A stretch of 64,000 bases of DNA from Callorhinus ursinus (Eukaryota > Chordata > Mammalia > Carnivora > Otariidae). The stretch is from positions 20,769,436 to 20,833,435 of the forward strand of contig NW_020312966.1 of the NCBI RefSeq assembly GCF_003265705.1. Direction: 5' to 3'. The notes below the pieces were generated by a model. It had not been told where the DNA came from. It saw only the letters and a list, made by a program, of their open reading frames with translations, and did no database searches. The number at the start of each line of letters is the position of its first letter. Positions within the stretch are counted from its first letter, which is position 1. A program made the translations under genes and the position numbers. This document shows, in pieces, positions 10,600 through 21,282 of the stretch.

Positions 10600-12654
10600 G
10601 ACAACGAGTGTTCATTTGTTTGTTTAGCCAGTGCAGGCAGGACACGGAGAGAAAGTGTCCCGTGGTCCCATGTATCAACACACAGCATGTTGAGGAGAAC
10701 AGAGGCGAACACAGCTAATTTTACTTCACACAGTCCTGTAAAATACCACGAATACCGCTGTTATTAATTACTGTAGTATTACTAACAGTGTTAACAACAA
10801 AGCGTAAGTATCTTCTAAAGGAACCCCATTATAAAAGTTTAACTGACGGTCATTTAAAACTTTGAAAGCACAAGGAACTCAGTACTATCATCACACCTGA
10901 AAAGTTGTGGGGACTGAGACTAATTAATTATTTGATTCAGATACATTTATTCCTCATTCCCCTAAGACCTAAAAATGCCCATGTGTTTTCCCCTAAGACC
11001 TATATGCAGAGGTGTGTCTACTGAATCTCCGAGGACATAATGGTCCCAACTTACCTTTTTGGGTTTCACATCTGTCTTAAATTAGAGCCCAAAAAACTGA
11101 GCACATACCTGTCCAAATAACCGTCCAGAGCTTTTTCCTTAATAACGCTGCGTTCTTGTATATTATTTCTTTTGACTCGATTTCAAATCATAAAGATAAT
11201 TATGAGGAACTACTTCCTAGCTATCTCTCCTATGTTATAATAAATTATTTGCCCTCTACTTTTCCCGGAAGCCTCCAAGGTTCTTGACAGTCCAGACTGA
11301 CGGCTACCATTCCCATCTCCTCACCACCCCACCCCTCCTAATGTGTCCTGTCCCATCTCCACACCATTGAATACAGTGACTGGAATAAAAGCAGGAAGCT
11401 ACTGGAAGGGGCTGGAGGGTGGGACAGTCATGCATTATGCAGAGTTTGTCAGCATTAATGTGAACAAAAGGTCACCAAGACTCATCACATTTATAATGGG
11501 GAGGGAACATTTGCTTTTTAGAATTCCTTGTCTCGTAGTTAACCTAGGATGCTGCAGTGATTTCTTTTCAAGTTGAAGATAGTGTTCTTGCTATATATAT
11601 ATATATATATATAAGCTATTTATTTTTAGTAACAGTTGATCAACCTGTGTACTACCGGTTACGAGTTATTTCAGTTATTTACCAGCTGCACTTGACCTTC
11701 ACTGCCAAAGGCGGATCCACCTTTCTTACCTTTCTTTTCCACAGCCTGTTACAGTTTCAAATGGTAGTTAAAGCATGAAAAAGCCCTGAAATGATAAATA
11801 TATGAGATATTCTAAGTATATGAGATACTTATCTTTTGAAAGAGTCTTTATTTTTATGATGTGGGGTTTTTTTTAATGAAGCATATATAAAAATGTGAAT
11901 TGGTTTTCTTTTCTAAAGCAATAATTTCATTATAATTCTTCATGAAGAGAACCTATTTGCGGAGTGAAATGACAGCACAATTGCTGTTTAAGTGCATTAT
12001 TTTCAGATGGCAGAGACATAGGACCATGAAAGGAGAGTCTCTTAAATGGCTAATGTAACTAAATGTTGGACGAGATGGGGAGATGCTTGTCAGAGTCCAG
12101 GGACTTATAGCCGTGGGTGTCCATATTCTTCCCAGGAGCAGAAAGTCTCAGTATCACAGCTGTTCAACTTCCATTGCCCTTGTATTGTTTATAAACATCT
12201 CTAGAACCGTTCTCTAGGTAACACATACACATGCCTGGTCCTCCGTGTTTCCTCCTTCTTTCTGTCTCATTTCCGTTTTATTCTGGGTGTTTTATTCATT
12301 TTCCCCTCCCTCCCTTGAACAGTAACATAGCGGTTCACCCTCATGTGTATTACCGGAGTCATATTTTTGTTTCAAGTGATGCTTGTAGCCCTCAACCCTA
12401 AAAGATCTGGGTAAATAAGTTTTTAGCCATCTACATCTTTTCATGCAAAAGAACACAGTTCCTCCAAATAAATTCAGGAGCTCAGCCCTAGCAACCAACG
12501 TTATCAGGGTGTGCGCATGCGTGTGAGTTCGGGGGAAACGATTGTTTTGTCATTTCAGCCACAGACAGCCACAACCCAAAGCTTTTTAAACACCCATTCT
12601 GTCATGGACATAGTTTTATTTCTAACATTTCTATAATCCACATTTGCTAAATCA
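10600..12654. other. Unique AT-rich non-coding sequence
   Basis: No gene or clear repeat. It includes a (TA)n tract at 11592-11613, two 'cccctaagacct' blocks 32 bases apart near 10960-11000, and an isolated palindromic TGCGCATGCG near 12512. Confidence 0.35.
11592..11613. repeat. (TA)n microsatellite
   Basis: Eleven uninterrupted TA units, self-complementary. Confidence 0.97.
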
Positions 12655-12880
12655 TCTAGGCAGCATGGTGTCTGTCAGTTCAAGTGAACCTAGCCTGGAA
12701 TGGGCATTCTCTCACTTACCAGCTGTAAAACTTTGGGCACATTTCCTAATCTGTCCGACCCTCACATTTGTCATCTGTAAAACAGGGAAAATTCTGTCTA
12801 CTTTTTGTGAGAAATAAATCTCTGAGAACAACTGATTCATTGTAAGTAAGTACTCATAAAATCTCTTACCCATTTCCTTT
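12655..12880 (+). mobile_element. MIR SINE
   Basis: Recognisable in order: 'gcagcatggtgtctgtcag', 'ctcacttaccagctgtaaaa', 'tttgggcacatttcctaat', 'atttgtcatctgtaaaac', 'agggaaaattctgtc' and the decayed tail around 'gtaagtaagtactcat'. Sense orientation and nearly full length. Confidence 0.75.
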
Positions 12881-14104
12881 CCCTTCCTTCTAAACAATTC
12901 CTTTTTAATATGCTCAGTAGTCTAGACACTTGGAAATACTGAATTATTAAATATTTTCATGTTTTATTTCTCACATCGTTCCATGGCAGTTGAGAAAAAT
13001 ACATTATAATGAAAACATACACACATCATGGATTAGCTCAGGCAAGCCCATTTTTATACATCAATTCAAAGTCAGATCCAATCCTGGAGAAAATTGTGAA
13101 ATAAAGTTTGCCTCTTCCAGCCATTGGTGTCTCCTTTACCCTTTGTGTGACCTTTTCATTGCCTGTGACCGCCACAACCTCTTGCTGTCTCCAGTCACCC
13201 ACGGTCAAGACTGCTTTCAGGAAAGAATGTGATAAACACTTCCATTACGAGATATAAATTATTGAAAAGGGTCAATATGAGAATCTCCCTGGCTCTTTTC
13301 ATGTTAACATAAGAGGAAAGGATTTAAGCCCAAGCATTAACTACTAATTGTTGATTCTCGCGTATTAATGAATTTTCCTGTTTTCTAACAGACTTTCTGG
13401 AACTTGTCAGTTATAAGTGTCCCTGAAAATTATAACTTTGAATTGGCTTTTTCCCCTCTCAGAGGTTACTTTTGATGACTTGTGACCCCAGCAAAGAGAT
13501 CCACAAATCACTGGAAACCGTTCCCTTTGGGCAGAAGCCCATTATACTTTGTGACCGGGTAGTCCGGTCAAACGCATAGTGTCATCAAGGAAGGGCATTG
13601 GGAACAGAGCAGAGAATGGACTTACAGCACAGTTACTAGATGTGGGTATTTCTGGCCGTCAGCATCTCCTAAGAAAGACATAATAGGGCTGGGAAAAGCA
13701 GAGAAAAATAAGTTCTGCCTTCGTTGCAAGATCAGTGTTATCGTGCCTTTCCTTAAAATCTTCACTTATGGAAAACACATGAAAGTGAATGAAAATCTCC
13801 TCCATGACTAGGATATATGTTACAGACAAGAATATTTTGTTTCTCCCAGATAAGTTAGAATAGTATTTTTCTCCAGAATCCATAATAAGGGGAACACTGG
13901 GAAGACTCACTAATTGTCAGGAATCTCAGCTCTCTGCCAATTTTCTGTGTCTTTCTGTATTGTCCTCTTCTGAGAGAGGATATGGGTCAGATACGAAAGA
14001 TCAAGAAGCAGGAATAAAGAGGAAGCCAGTCAATTGCTAAATGTTCCCATGAAACATATGGATAATACACTGTCGAATACTGGGTTATATACTGTCGTGT
14101 GTGT
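12881..14104. other. Unique non-coding sequence
   Basis: Frames of 80-83 codons at 12990-13232 (+) and 13659-13910 (-) have no domain features. Nothing else is recognised. Confidence 0.35.
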
Positions 14105-14250
14105 TTACATAATTATGTCTAAGCAGCTAGACTGTAAATTTCTCATGGGTAGAGATGCCGTCTTATATTTTCAAATTCCCTGAAAGGAAACTCGCTAGTA
14201 GTTGACATTTCATAGGTTTTAAATAAGTACTTGCTGAGTGGAATTGAATT
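14105..14250 (+). mobile_element. L2 LINE 3' fragment
   Basis: 'agactgtaaatttctcatgg' followed by 'tagagatgccgtcttat' and 'gttttaaataagtacttgct' matches the L2 3' end ('gtaagctccatgagggcagg', 'aataaatatttgttga'). Heavily diverged. Confidence 0.5.
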
Positions 14251-14467
14251 TATGGTGAAGTTCCTTGCAAATTACTCGTGTAGATGCCAGATATAAACAC
14301 TAGAGGAGTTCAGTGTGATTTTCTTTGGAAATCCCTTGGGCGTGACTGATGGAGTTTTCCTTGGACATACCTTTAGGACAACATTTTATTTAATTCAGGC
14401 AAATTGGTACCACTGCATCTTCCTAAGAGACTTGTCCAGTTTTTGACCAAATCATCCATCTACCCAA

Positions 14468-14625
14468 GGTTCTCAACCAGGGCTACGTCACCAGCACAGT
14501 ACCCTGGCATTCCGTGCCCAGGGACCAGGGATGCTAAATATCTTGAACGTGGCACATCACAGCCCTTCACAGCAAAAAATTGTTTGCTCACAATACCAAT
14601 ACACCTCACTAAGAAACACTGGATT
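14468..14625 (-). mobile_element. hAT-type non-autonomous DNA transposon (MER20-like)
   Basis: The left terminal motif 'aaggttctcaacc' and the right 'aagaaacactgg' are the inverted ends typical of hAT MITEs ('ggttctcaacc...gagaaccactg'). Inside, 'gggaccagggatgctaaat' and 'acagcccttcacagcaaaaa' match the common mammalian family with those phrases. The exact family name is uncertain. Confidence 0.65.
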
Positions 14626-14699
14626 CCTTATAGCTTTTGCCCTTCCTACTATTCAGACCTCATATTCCCACTCCCTCCTTGTACTCTACATTTAAGCTT

Positions 14700-15068
14700 T
14701 TACTGAGATACTTCTTGATCATACCAAGCTCTGTCTACTTCTTCATCTTTGCAGGTTTTGTTTCTTCTGCTTTTGTCCTACTTTCTCTTCCAGTGAATGT
14801 CTTCTAATCCCTCAGGACTCAGCTCAGGCACCATCTCCTCTAGTAAGCTTTTGCTGGTTACAAACCCAGACTGGGATAAGAGGCACTCTTAGGTGCTTTC
14901 GAAGCACGCCGTGACATTTAAACCAGTGAATTATTGTTGTCTGTTTACTTTCTGCCTTTCCCTGGACTGGAATCTATTCAAGAACAAGTGGGATGTCCTA
15001 GGAACTTACCCAGTGCCTGACACACACTGAGCACTTAATGAATAATGTTTTGAATGAATGAATGAATC
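14700..15068 (+). mobile_element. L2 LINE 3' end, long copy
   Basis: The classic L2 order is visible: 'ctcaggactcagctcaggc', 'accatctcctctagtaagc', 'cctggactggaatctattc', 'acccagtgcctgacacac', then 'gagcacttaatgaataatg' and the terminal (TGAA)n 'tgaatgaatgaatgaa'. This is one of the best-preserved L2 copies in the window. Confidence 0.85.
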
Positions 15069-15278
15069 AGTGACATTTTCAGACAAGGATTAGTTCATTC
15101 AGCAAATATTAACCATGCATTTTTTGTAACTTGGAAGCGTCCTGACACGGGGCATGCTAGGATATTGGCAACACTGGGTTTGTGGGTGGGGAGGAAGCCT
15201 TGTGCAAAGGTAGGGAAGCAGTAAGAGGAAGGGCTAGAAGATTCTCCATACCGTGGGTCTGGCTCAGACTGGATACCC

Positions 15279-15486
15279 CTGGGGGCGGGGCTCAGTCGTT
15301 AAGCGTCTGCCTTCGGCTCCAGTCATGGTCCCAGGGTCCTGGGATCGAGCCCCACATCGGGCTCCTTGCTCAGCAGGGGGGAGCTGCTTCTCCCTCTCCC
15401 ACTCCCCCTGCTTGTGTTCCCTCTCTTGCTACATCTCCCTCTGTCAAATAAATCAACAAAATCTTAAAAAAAAAAAAAAAAGAAGC
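15279..15486 (+). mobile_element. SINEC carnivore SINE
   Basis: Full-length sense copy with the CT-rich body and a long A tail. A 10-bp target duplication, CTGGATACCC, flanks it at 15269-15278 and 15487-15496. The head is slightly damaged ('gggggcggggctcagtcg' lacks the usual CCTGGGTGG). Open frames of about 90 codons here are the usual read-through of this SINE and not genes. Confidence 0.95.
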
Positions 15487-15787
15487 CTGGATACCCTCAG
15501 TAGCTCCAAGACCATGAGTGGGACATGACAACAGGTGAGCCCTGTGCAGGGCTGTTTGGAACATGGTCCTCAGACCCGGCCAGTCTCAAAGAAGGCAAGT
15601 GCAGAAGCTGGAGTAAGACCTAGGGATTTTATAGAATAATTTTAGATCTCTTGAATCTTAACAATAAAAAGGCTTTTTGACTTTACTTTTCTAGCCACTA
15701 ATTTTTATTGTATTTTAGATGTAAATCAGTTCCTGAGGCATCTGAAATATTTTTCAAAAAGGAAAAGAACAAAAGGAGAGAACATTT

Positions 15788-15978
15788 TTTTTTAAGATTT
15801 TATTTATTTATTTGAGAATGCGCAAAAGGAGGGGGAGGGACAGAGGGAGAGAATCTCAAGCGGACTCCCCACTGAGCATGGAGCCCGACATGGGGCTCGA
15901 TCCCAGGGCCCTGAGATCACGACCTGAGCCTTAATCAAGAGTCAGATGCTTAAGCAACGGAGCCACCCACGCACTCCC
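15788..15978 (-). mobile_element. SINEC carnivore SINE (antisense)
   Basis: Begins with the T-rich complement of the tail ('tttaagattttatttattta') and ends with the complement of the head ('gagccacccacgcactccc'). A short AACATT(T/C) duplication borders it. Several substitutions in the head suggest middle age. Confidence 0.93.
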
Positions 15979-15999
15979 AACATTCTTTTCCGAAGCTGG

Positions 16000-18119
16000 T
16001 CTTCACCACAGGCCATTTGAGCATCAGTGGTCCAGTAGAGTGATGACTTTCTCACCAGGTTCTGTATTGGGTGCCGAAGAAGCAGAAACTTACTGCCAAT
16101 TCTCTCCTTCCTTTCTTCGGCTCCTGGGAAGGGAATTGCTAACTTCAGAGAAGAGCAAGTGGTGAGGATTAGGGTCCCCTCTGACTGTCTAGAGTTCTGG
16201 ATAAGACGGTAGCACCTGACCAGAGCTGCAGTACCAAGCAGAAAACCAAAAATAAAGTCTACCTGTGTGGCTCAAGCCTGCCCGTCAGGAACGTCAGGAG
16301 GAGCTCCACAGAAATTGGGGTGTCCAGTCTTCACTTCTAGCAGCAGGGTGTGTGGTAGCACGGCTAATTCCAACACCTGCCTCCCGGGGAGCCCGTGGCC
16401 ACCACCGATGTACCAACCACCCTGGCAGAGATTGGCTCAAGAACTGAGTGAGGCCGGCCGGCTTCGTAGGCTCTGGAGCTTCCTCGGCAACAGCTGAACA
16501 GGCCTTGGGAGACTGTCGCTGACATGCCCAGGATGTGAGGAGCATCGTGCCAGGTATGACGAAGACTCAGAGATGAGCAGTTCCACTGAGCATTGGAACC
16601 AGAAGTTTAGGCAGGAATACAACTGGACCGCTTGAGGAGGAAAGGGAAGTAGACTTGGTAGTAAAGCCATCTTAAAGCATAAATATGAACTAGTTTGTGT
16701 GCAAATTTGAGCAGGAAGTGTTTTTTTTACAGAATTATTACAAGAAGTTAGACACAATAATGGCAGTAGTGCCCTTATTGACTGTTAAATAAGAAAGAGA
16801 ATGACCCTCAGAAAGATTGTTGATGTACAGCAGGCCTGAAGTGCCCAGTGATCAAACTCATAAGCTTTCCTGGCTAGAGTTCTAACTAGTGTAGAAACAA
16901 TTCCTGCCAGACAGCATGTCTGCTTTGTTTGGAATAGAAGCATAAATATCTAATTTGCCTTGTTACAGAGAAGAATGCATGATCTATGCTGCATGTAGCC
17001 AAATAATCATTCCATCAGGCTCAAAAGGTAAAAAGGTAGTTGATTTGCTGATTCGGCCTATTCCTCATTCTCAGATGGTGAAACCAATCTGTAAGTTCAT
17101 ATTTTATTTAGTCATATTTTATTTCTTGAAGCCGAAAACACAAGTTTGCTAGAAGATCAAAAATAAAAGCAACCAATAGTATATATAGGTCAGTATACCA
17201 TGATTTGGAAATTGAAAAAACACACACAGTGATAAATTTCTAAAAGTTTGTTTTTCCCTCAGCTTATCTCTATTTGGTAGGCTGTTTTTTTTTTTTCTTT
17301 CTACCTAAGTGTTATATCATCAAACCGAGTGTGTCTGTCATGATAAATGTGTCTCATGAATGCAAGATAGAACCATATAAACCTTTAATATTTTCCATCA
17401 CAAAAGCTCTTCTGTTAATTTCCTTGCTGGGCAAAAATGAAGATGACAGCCTCAAACAAAAGTTTTTTTGTTTGTTTTTAAGCAAAGTTGGCTTGATGTT
17501 ATTTAAGTTAGAAATTGATATTTTGTCTTTTTTAATATACTGGGCTTTTATTTTTTAGCTGGTGTTGTCTTGCCAGCCAACTGCCATTCTGTGTGAGATG
17601 TTTCAGTTTCCTGATGTGTTTGTCATAAACAAAAGCAAATACATTTTTATTAAACCATAAAAATGATCAACTGTGCACTCTACAGAGAATGCTTGTGGGC
17701 AGCCTAATTGTTGAATACTGTTTTCTTTCCACATTAAGTCAACCCGAAAGACTATTGATTGCACCAAACACTGCTTCTTAATGCCATAATTCTCCAGACC
17801 CGTGTCTCCAGGGACCCCAGGCAGGAGGGTAATTGTGTAGCTTGCTGCTCTGTGTTGAACGCCCAGTGATAGCCTGTCTGGAATAGCTCAGGTCATAGAA
17901 CAGCGTATCTCACTATGGCTGAACCGCCTGCTATTCCTGGATAAAGCGGAGAGCATTTCCTTATTTATAGCTCACGGAAGAGGGAGTTTGAAGGTGAAAA
18001 AAAAAAAAAAAAACACCAAAATTTTAGTAGGCACATCATATTCGGAAAGACACTAAAATACTCTTCTCTGTGAATTTTAAATTTTGCCTTCATGCATGGA
18101 GATGTGCCCCAATCCTATT
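16000..18119. other. Unique non-coding sequence; GC-richer patch at 16250-16560
   Basis: 16250-16560 is richer in GC than its surroundings, has overlapping open frames on both strands and ends with a donor-like CAG|GTATGA at 16551-16558, so a non-coding exon is conceivable but unsupported. 16560-18119 is AT-rich. 17690-17960 has a conserved look. A poly-A run lies at about 17998-18013. Confidence 0.3.
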
Positions 18120-18245
18120 AACTACTTTGATTTGTATAGTGTTTCACACAAAGCACTTTACCTAAGAATCTTCTCAACACCACACAGTATTCTCTTGAAC
18201 AATTAACATGATCCTCAGTTTTGTGATGGGTGAAAATGGGCATAA
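18120..18245 (-). mobile_element. MIR-like fragment (antisense)
   Basis: 'tttgtatagtgtttcac', 'aaagcactttacc', 'aatcttctcaacaccac' and 'tgatcctcagttttgtgatg' follow the antisense MIR order (size of element, 'agcgctttacat', 'aatcctcacaac', 'ccccattttacagatg'). Confidence 0.5.
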
Positions 18246-19456
18246 AATTACAAGTTGTCCCATCAGTCCCATGGTTGGGGAGGTCAAATGACACAGAGCT
18301 TCCTCAAGCAAGTGTTTGGTATTTTTCCTTCACTAACGTGGATACAAGTCCCATGTATTCCATTAACAACTATTTCTAAAACAACTACCATGTGGCAGGT
18401 TCCGTGCTGTGAGCCAGGAGCCCCATGTCACACACGCGGAACGGATTCTGCAAAGGGGCAGTTCGGACTGATGCACCTGTTCTCAAACATGAAGGAAGGG
18501 AGACCATGCAGGCTGGGGCTGCGGTGAGGAGGGAGACAAGGAGAAAGCCATGGCTTCACCTGTTTTCAAAGATTTCCTGTTTTAAGTATTCTTATTTGAT
18601 TGAAACCAGAGATTTACACAAAGTGGCTTCAACTTCATCAGGTGTCCAAAATTCGTTATGTTGCTGGGCTTGAGTGCTAGGTGGTCATGTCCCCTTAGGT
18701 TACCTGGAGCCTTAAGGATTTAACGTCCTCCACAGGCTTCTGTGAGGTCTGCAGAGCCCGGAGGCGTGGAACTCATTTGCATGCACAGGAGTCACAGCCT
18801 CGGCTTCCAGGCAGGCGCATTTTCCTTCCCCGAACAGTGTCCAAAGTGTGCAGATTTTCATGTTTGTTCTTAATGATGAAGAGCAGAAGGTCTATAAAAA
18901 TGTTAAAGTAATAATGTAAATGTCTTCATTTCCTGAGCTGATCTTTTCACATTGAGAATAAATATCTCCTCTGTAGTACCTCCTTAAAAAGAAAGGGAAA
19001 AAAAGATTCCAAAAGCTTTGTAAAGTTATTATTAGAAAGGATATATATTTTTTTCCTCCTGTGAAACTGTGTTAGCAACATCCCAGAAAACTGGAATTCT
19101 CTATTAACCCCTAGGTCAAGCATCCATCTCGACACACATCTCTTTTATTCCACCTCATTTATAGAGGAGCAGTTTATTCTTAATTCCTAGCTTCTTTTTA
19201 GGGAGCGTTCAAAGTTAATCTCACCAAAGAATAGTAAATCAGACTTTGCAATCTGTGGTATTAGGGAATAGAATGAAATCAAGTAATTTTAGTATTAGAA
19301 GGAATCATGGAGCTCATCTTATCTAACCACTTCATTTTGCTCTGAGGTTGCCCTGGCTCAGAGAAACTGTCTCTCTAAAATCACGTGGCTAATTTGTGGC
19401 TGATCCTATAGCTCGAGGCAACACAGTGATATTTTCTAAAAGTTATGGAGGACGAG
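18246..19456. other. Unique sequence, with an ancient-repeat core at 19285-19400
   Basis: 'ctgaggttgccctggctcagag' and 'aatcacgtggctaatttgtgg' near 19345-19400 recall the same antisense MIR-like core as at 4185-4345. The rest shows no gene or repeat. Confidence 0.35.
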
Positions 19457-19471
19457 AATGTAACATTTCTT

Positions 19472-19663
19472 TTATTATTTATTTATTTATTTGACAGAGA
19501 GAGACACAGCAAGAGAGGGAACACAAGCAGGGGGAGTGGGAGAGGGAGAAGCAGGCTTCCCGCGGAGCAGGGAGCCCGATGCAGGGCTCGATCCCAGGAC
19601 CCTGAGATCATGACCAGAGCCAAAGTCGGACGAGTAACGACTGAGCCACCCAGGCGCCCCTAA
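19472..19663 (-). mobile_element. SINEC carnivore SINE (antisense), young
   Basis: A 15-bp perfect duplication AATGTAACATTTCTT flanks it (19457-19471 and 19664-19678). The T-rich side lacks the usual 'aaagatt' motif, a small tail deletion. The body is close to the copy at 47884-48072, including the 'cttcccgcggagcagggag' block, so both likely come from the same recent source. Confidence 0.97.
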
Positions 19664-19678
19664 AATGTAACATTTCTT

Positions 19679-20717
19679 ATGAAAATAAATGCATATGAAA
19701 AGTGGCTTGGAGATTCTGCACTTCTAAACTCCTCGTATCCAGAGTTGCACCTTTCTACTTAATGGGAGTGGACGATGTGTAATACGGTTGCCTAGTAAGA
19801 GAAAATTTATCATCAAATATCCCTTTGGGAGTCAGGGACCAGGCATTTGCCAGAGCTCCAACATGCACCTTCTGGGTCTTGGGTTTCTACCTACTCTGAA
19901 ATTAGAATAATAAAGGGGCTGCCATGATCGATTGACAGCTCCATGGAGCACCATTCTTCCATTAAAATTCCCCAAAATATTGCAGTTTATATCCCTTAGC
20001 CCAGAGGAAAAAAAACATTTTTGATCTCTGACTCTAACCTTTCTAATCTGTCCTACAAATTCCAAAGACGGTTGAGCTCAAAATAAATGTGGCAAGACCC
20101 ACCTGGAGCCCGTTGCCTTCACTCTTAGCCTTATGAGTTTTGGAATGAGAATATGTGGGATCTTCTGGAGCCTCTACTGTTATTCCTGGGAGAGACTGGT
20201 CCCTCTGATGTATTCTCAAACTTACCTTCCTGTCCAAGGTTCCTTTAAGTCTCTGCTGTGGTCCAGTGATCAAAATAAACCTCCTGTCTCCTGCACCTTC
20301 CCATCTGATAATCCTGATCCCGATCTACAGTTGCGGGAGCCTGAAGTCGCCCATGGCCCATAAGCAGTAATAGCTGTGGGTGCCATGACCCAAGGTCCTT
20401 TCAGCAGGCGCAGGCAGTGAGTTGATTGGGGGAAATGTCAGTGCCCCACAACCTGCTGTCCAACAAATAGTTTTTTGCTATGAGTGTATCAGACGATCCA
20501 GGTGAGGACCAACTTGGGTTATTTTTAATACATGAAGACATTTTACTGAGATACTTCTTTTTTTCTTCACCTTGGTAGTTATTCAATATTTATGTTCATA
20601 CTCTTTAGTTAACCACATGACAGTTGACTCTATATGCATGCTACTATTGACCAAAATGCGGAATAAAAATCTATAGACAGTCCCCAAATTACAGTGGTTT
20701 GACTTATAATTTTGGGG
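19679..20717. other. Unique non-coding sequence
   Basis: Overlapping 61-77 codon frames on both strands between 19832 and 20586 have no protein features. No repeat recognised. Confidence 0.35.
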
Positions 20718-21125
20718 TTTTTTTTTTTTTCAAGTTTTTATATAAATTCCAGTTAGTTAGCAAACAATGCAGTATTAGTTTCAGGTGCATAACCTACTGA
20801 TTTGTCATTTAAATACAAAACCCAATGCTCATCACAATGCCCTCCGTAATACCCATCGCTCATTTTACCCATCCCCACACTCACCTCCCCTCCAATAATC
20901 CTCAGTTTGTTCTCTATGGTTAAGAGTCTGTTTTATGGTCTGCCTCTGCCTTTTTACCCCCTATGTTCATCTATTTTGTTACTTAAATTGCACATATGAG
21001 TGAAATCCTGTGGTATTTGTCTTTCTCTGACTGACAAGTATTCTCTTAGCATAACTCTCTAGCTCCGTCCACATCGTTGCAAATGGCAAGATGTCATTCT
21101 TTTTTATGGCTGAGTAATATTCCAT

Positions 21126-21194
<69 letters not shown>

Positions 21195-21282
21195 TCTTTA
21201 TCCATTCATCTGTCAGTGGACATTTGGGCTGTTTCCATAGTTTGGCTGTTGTAGATAATGCTGCTATAAACATCGGGATGCT
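20718..21282 (-). mobile_element. 5'-truncated carnivore L1 (antisense)
   Basis: Read on the minus strand, the element runs from the ORF2 C-terminal end through a short 3' UTR to a poly-A tail seen here as T(13) at 20718-20730. Plus-strand phrases typical of antisense L1 are 'gcataactctctagctccgtc', 'atggctgagtaatattccat' and 'tctttatccattcatctgtc'. It breaks off at 'cataaacatcgggatg', a 5' truncation. No clear target duplication is visible. A TG/TA microsatellite has grown inside it. Confidence 0.9.
21126..21189. repeat. (TG)n(TA)n microsatellite inside an L1
   Basis: About 8 TG units run directly into about 24 TA units. It occupies the L1 position between the complements of 'aatggaatatt' and 'ggataaag'. 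Tracts at 42283-42319 and 46604-46631 sit at the same L1 position in other copies. Confidence 0.97.

Noticed and set aside
10300..10767. Longest open frame of the window, 155 codons on the plus strand
   Set aside because: No domain, no plausible signal or splice context, and fully antisense to another open segment. Length is within chance for 64 kb.
15182..15564. Open frames of 64-91 codons
   Set aside because: They read through a SINEC; the same peptide pattern (SVKRLPSAQVM...PGSWDRAP) recurs in the copies at 29577, 45565 and 49758.
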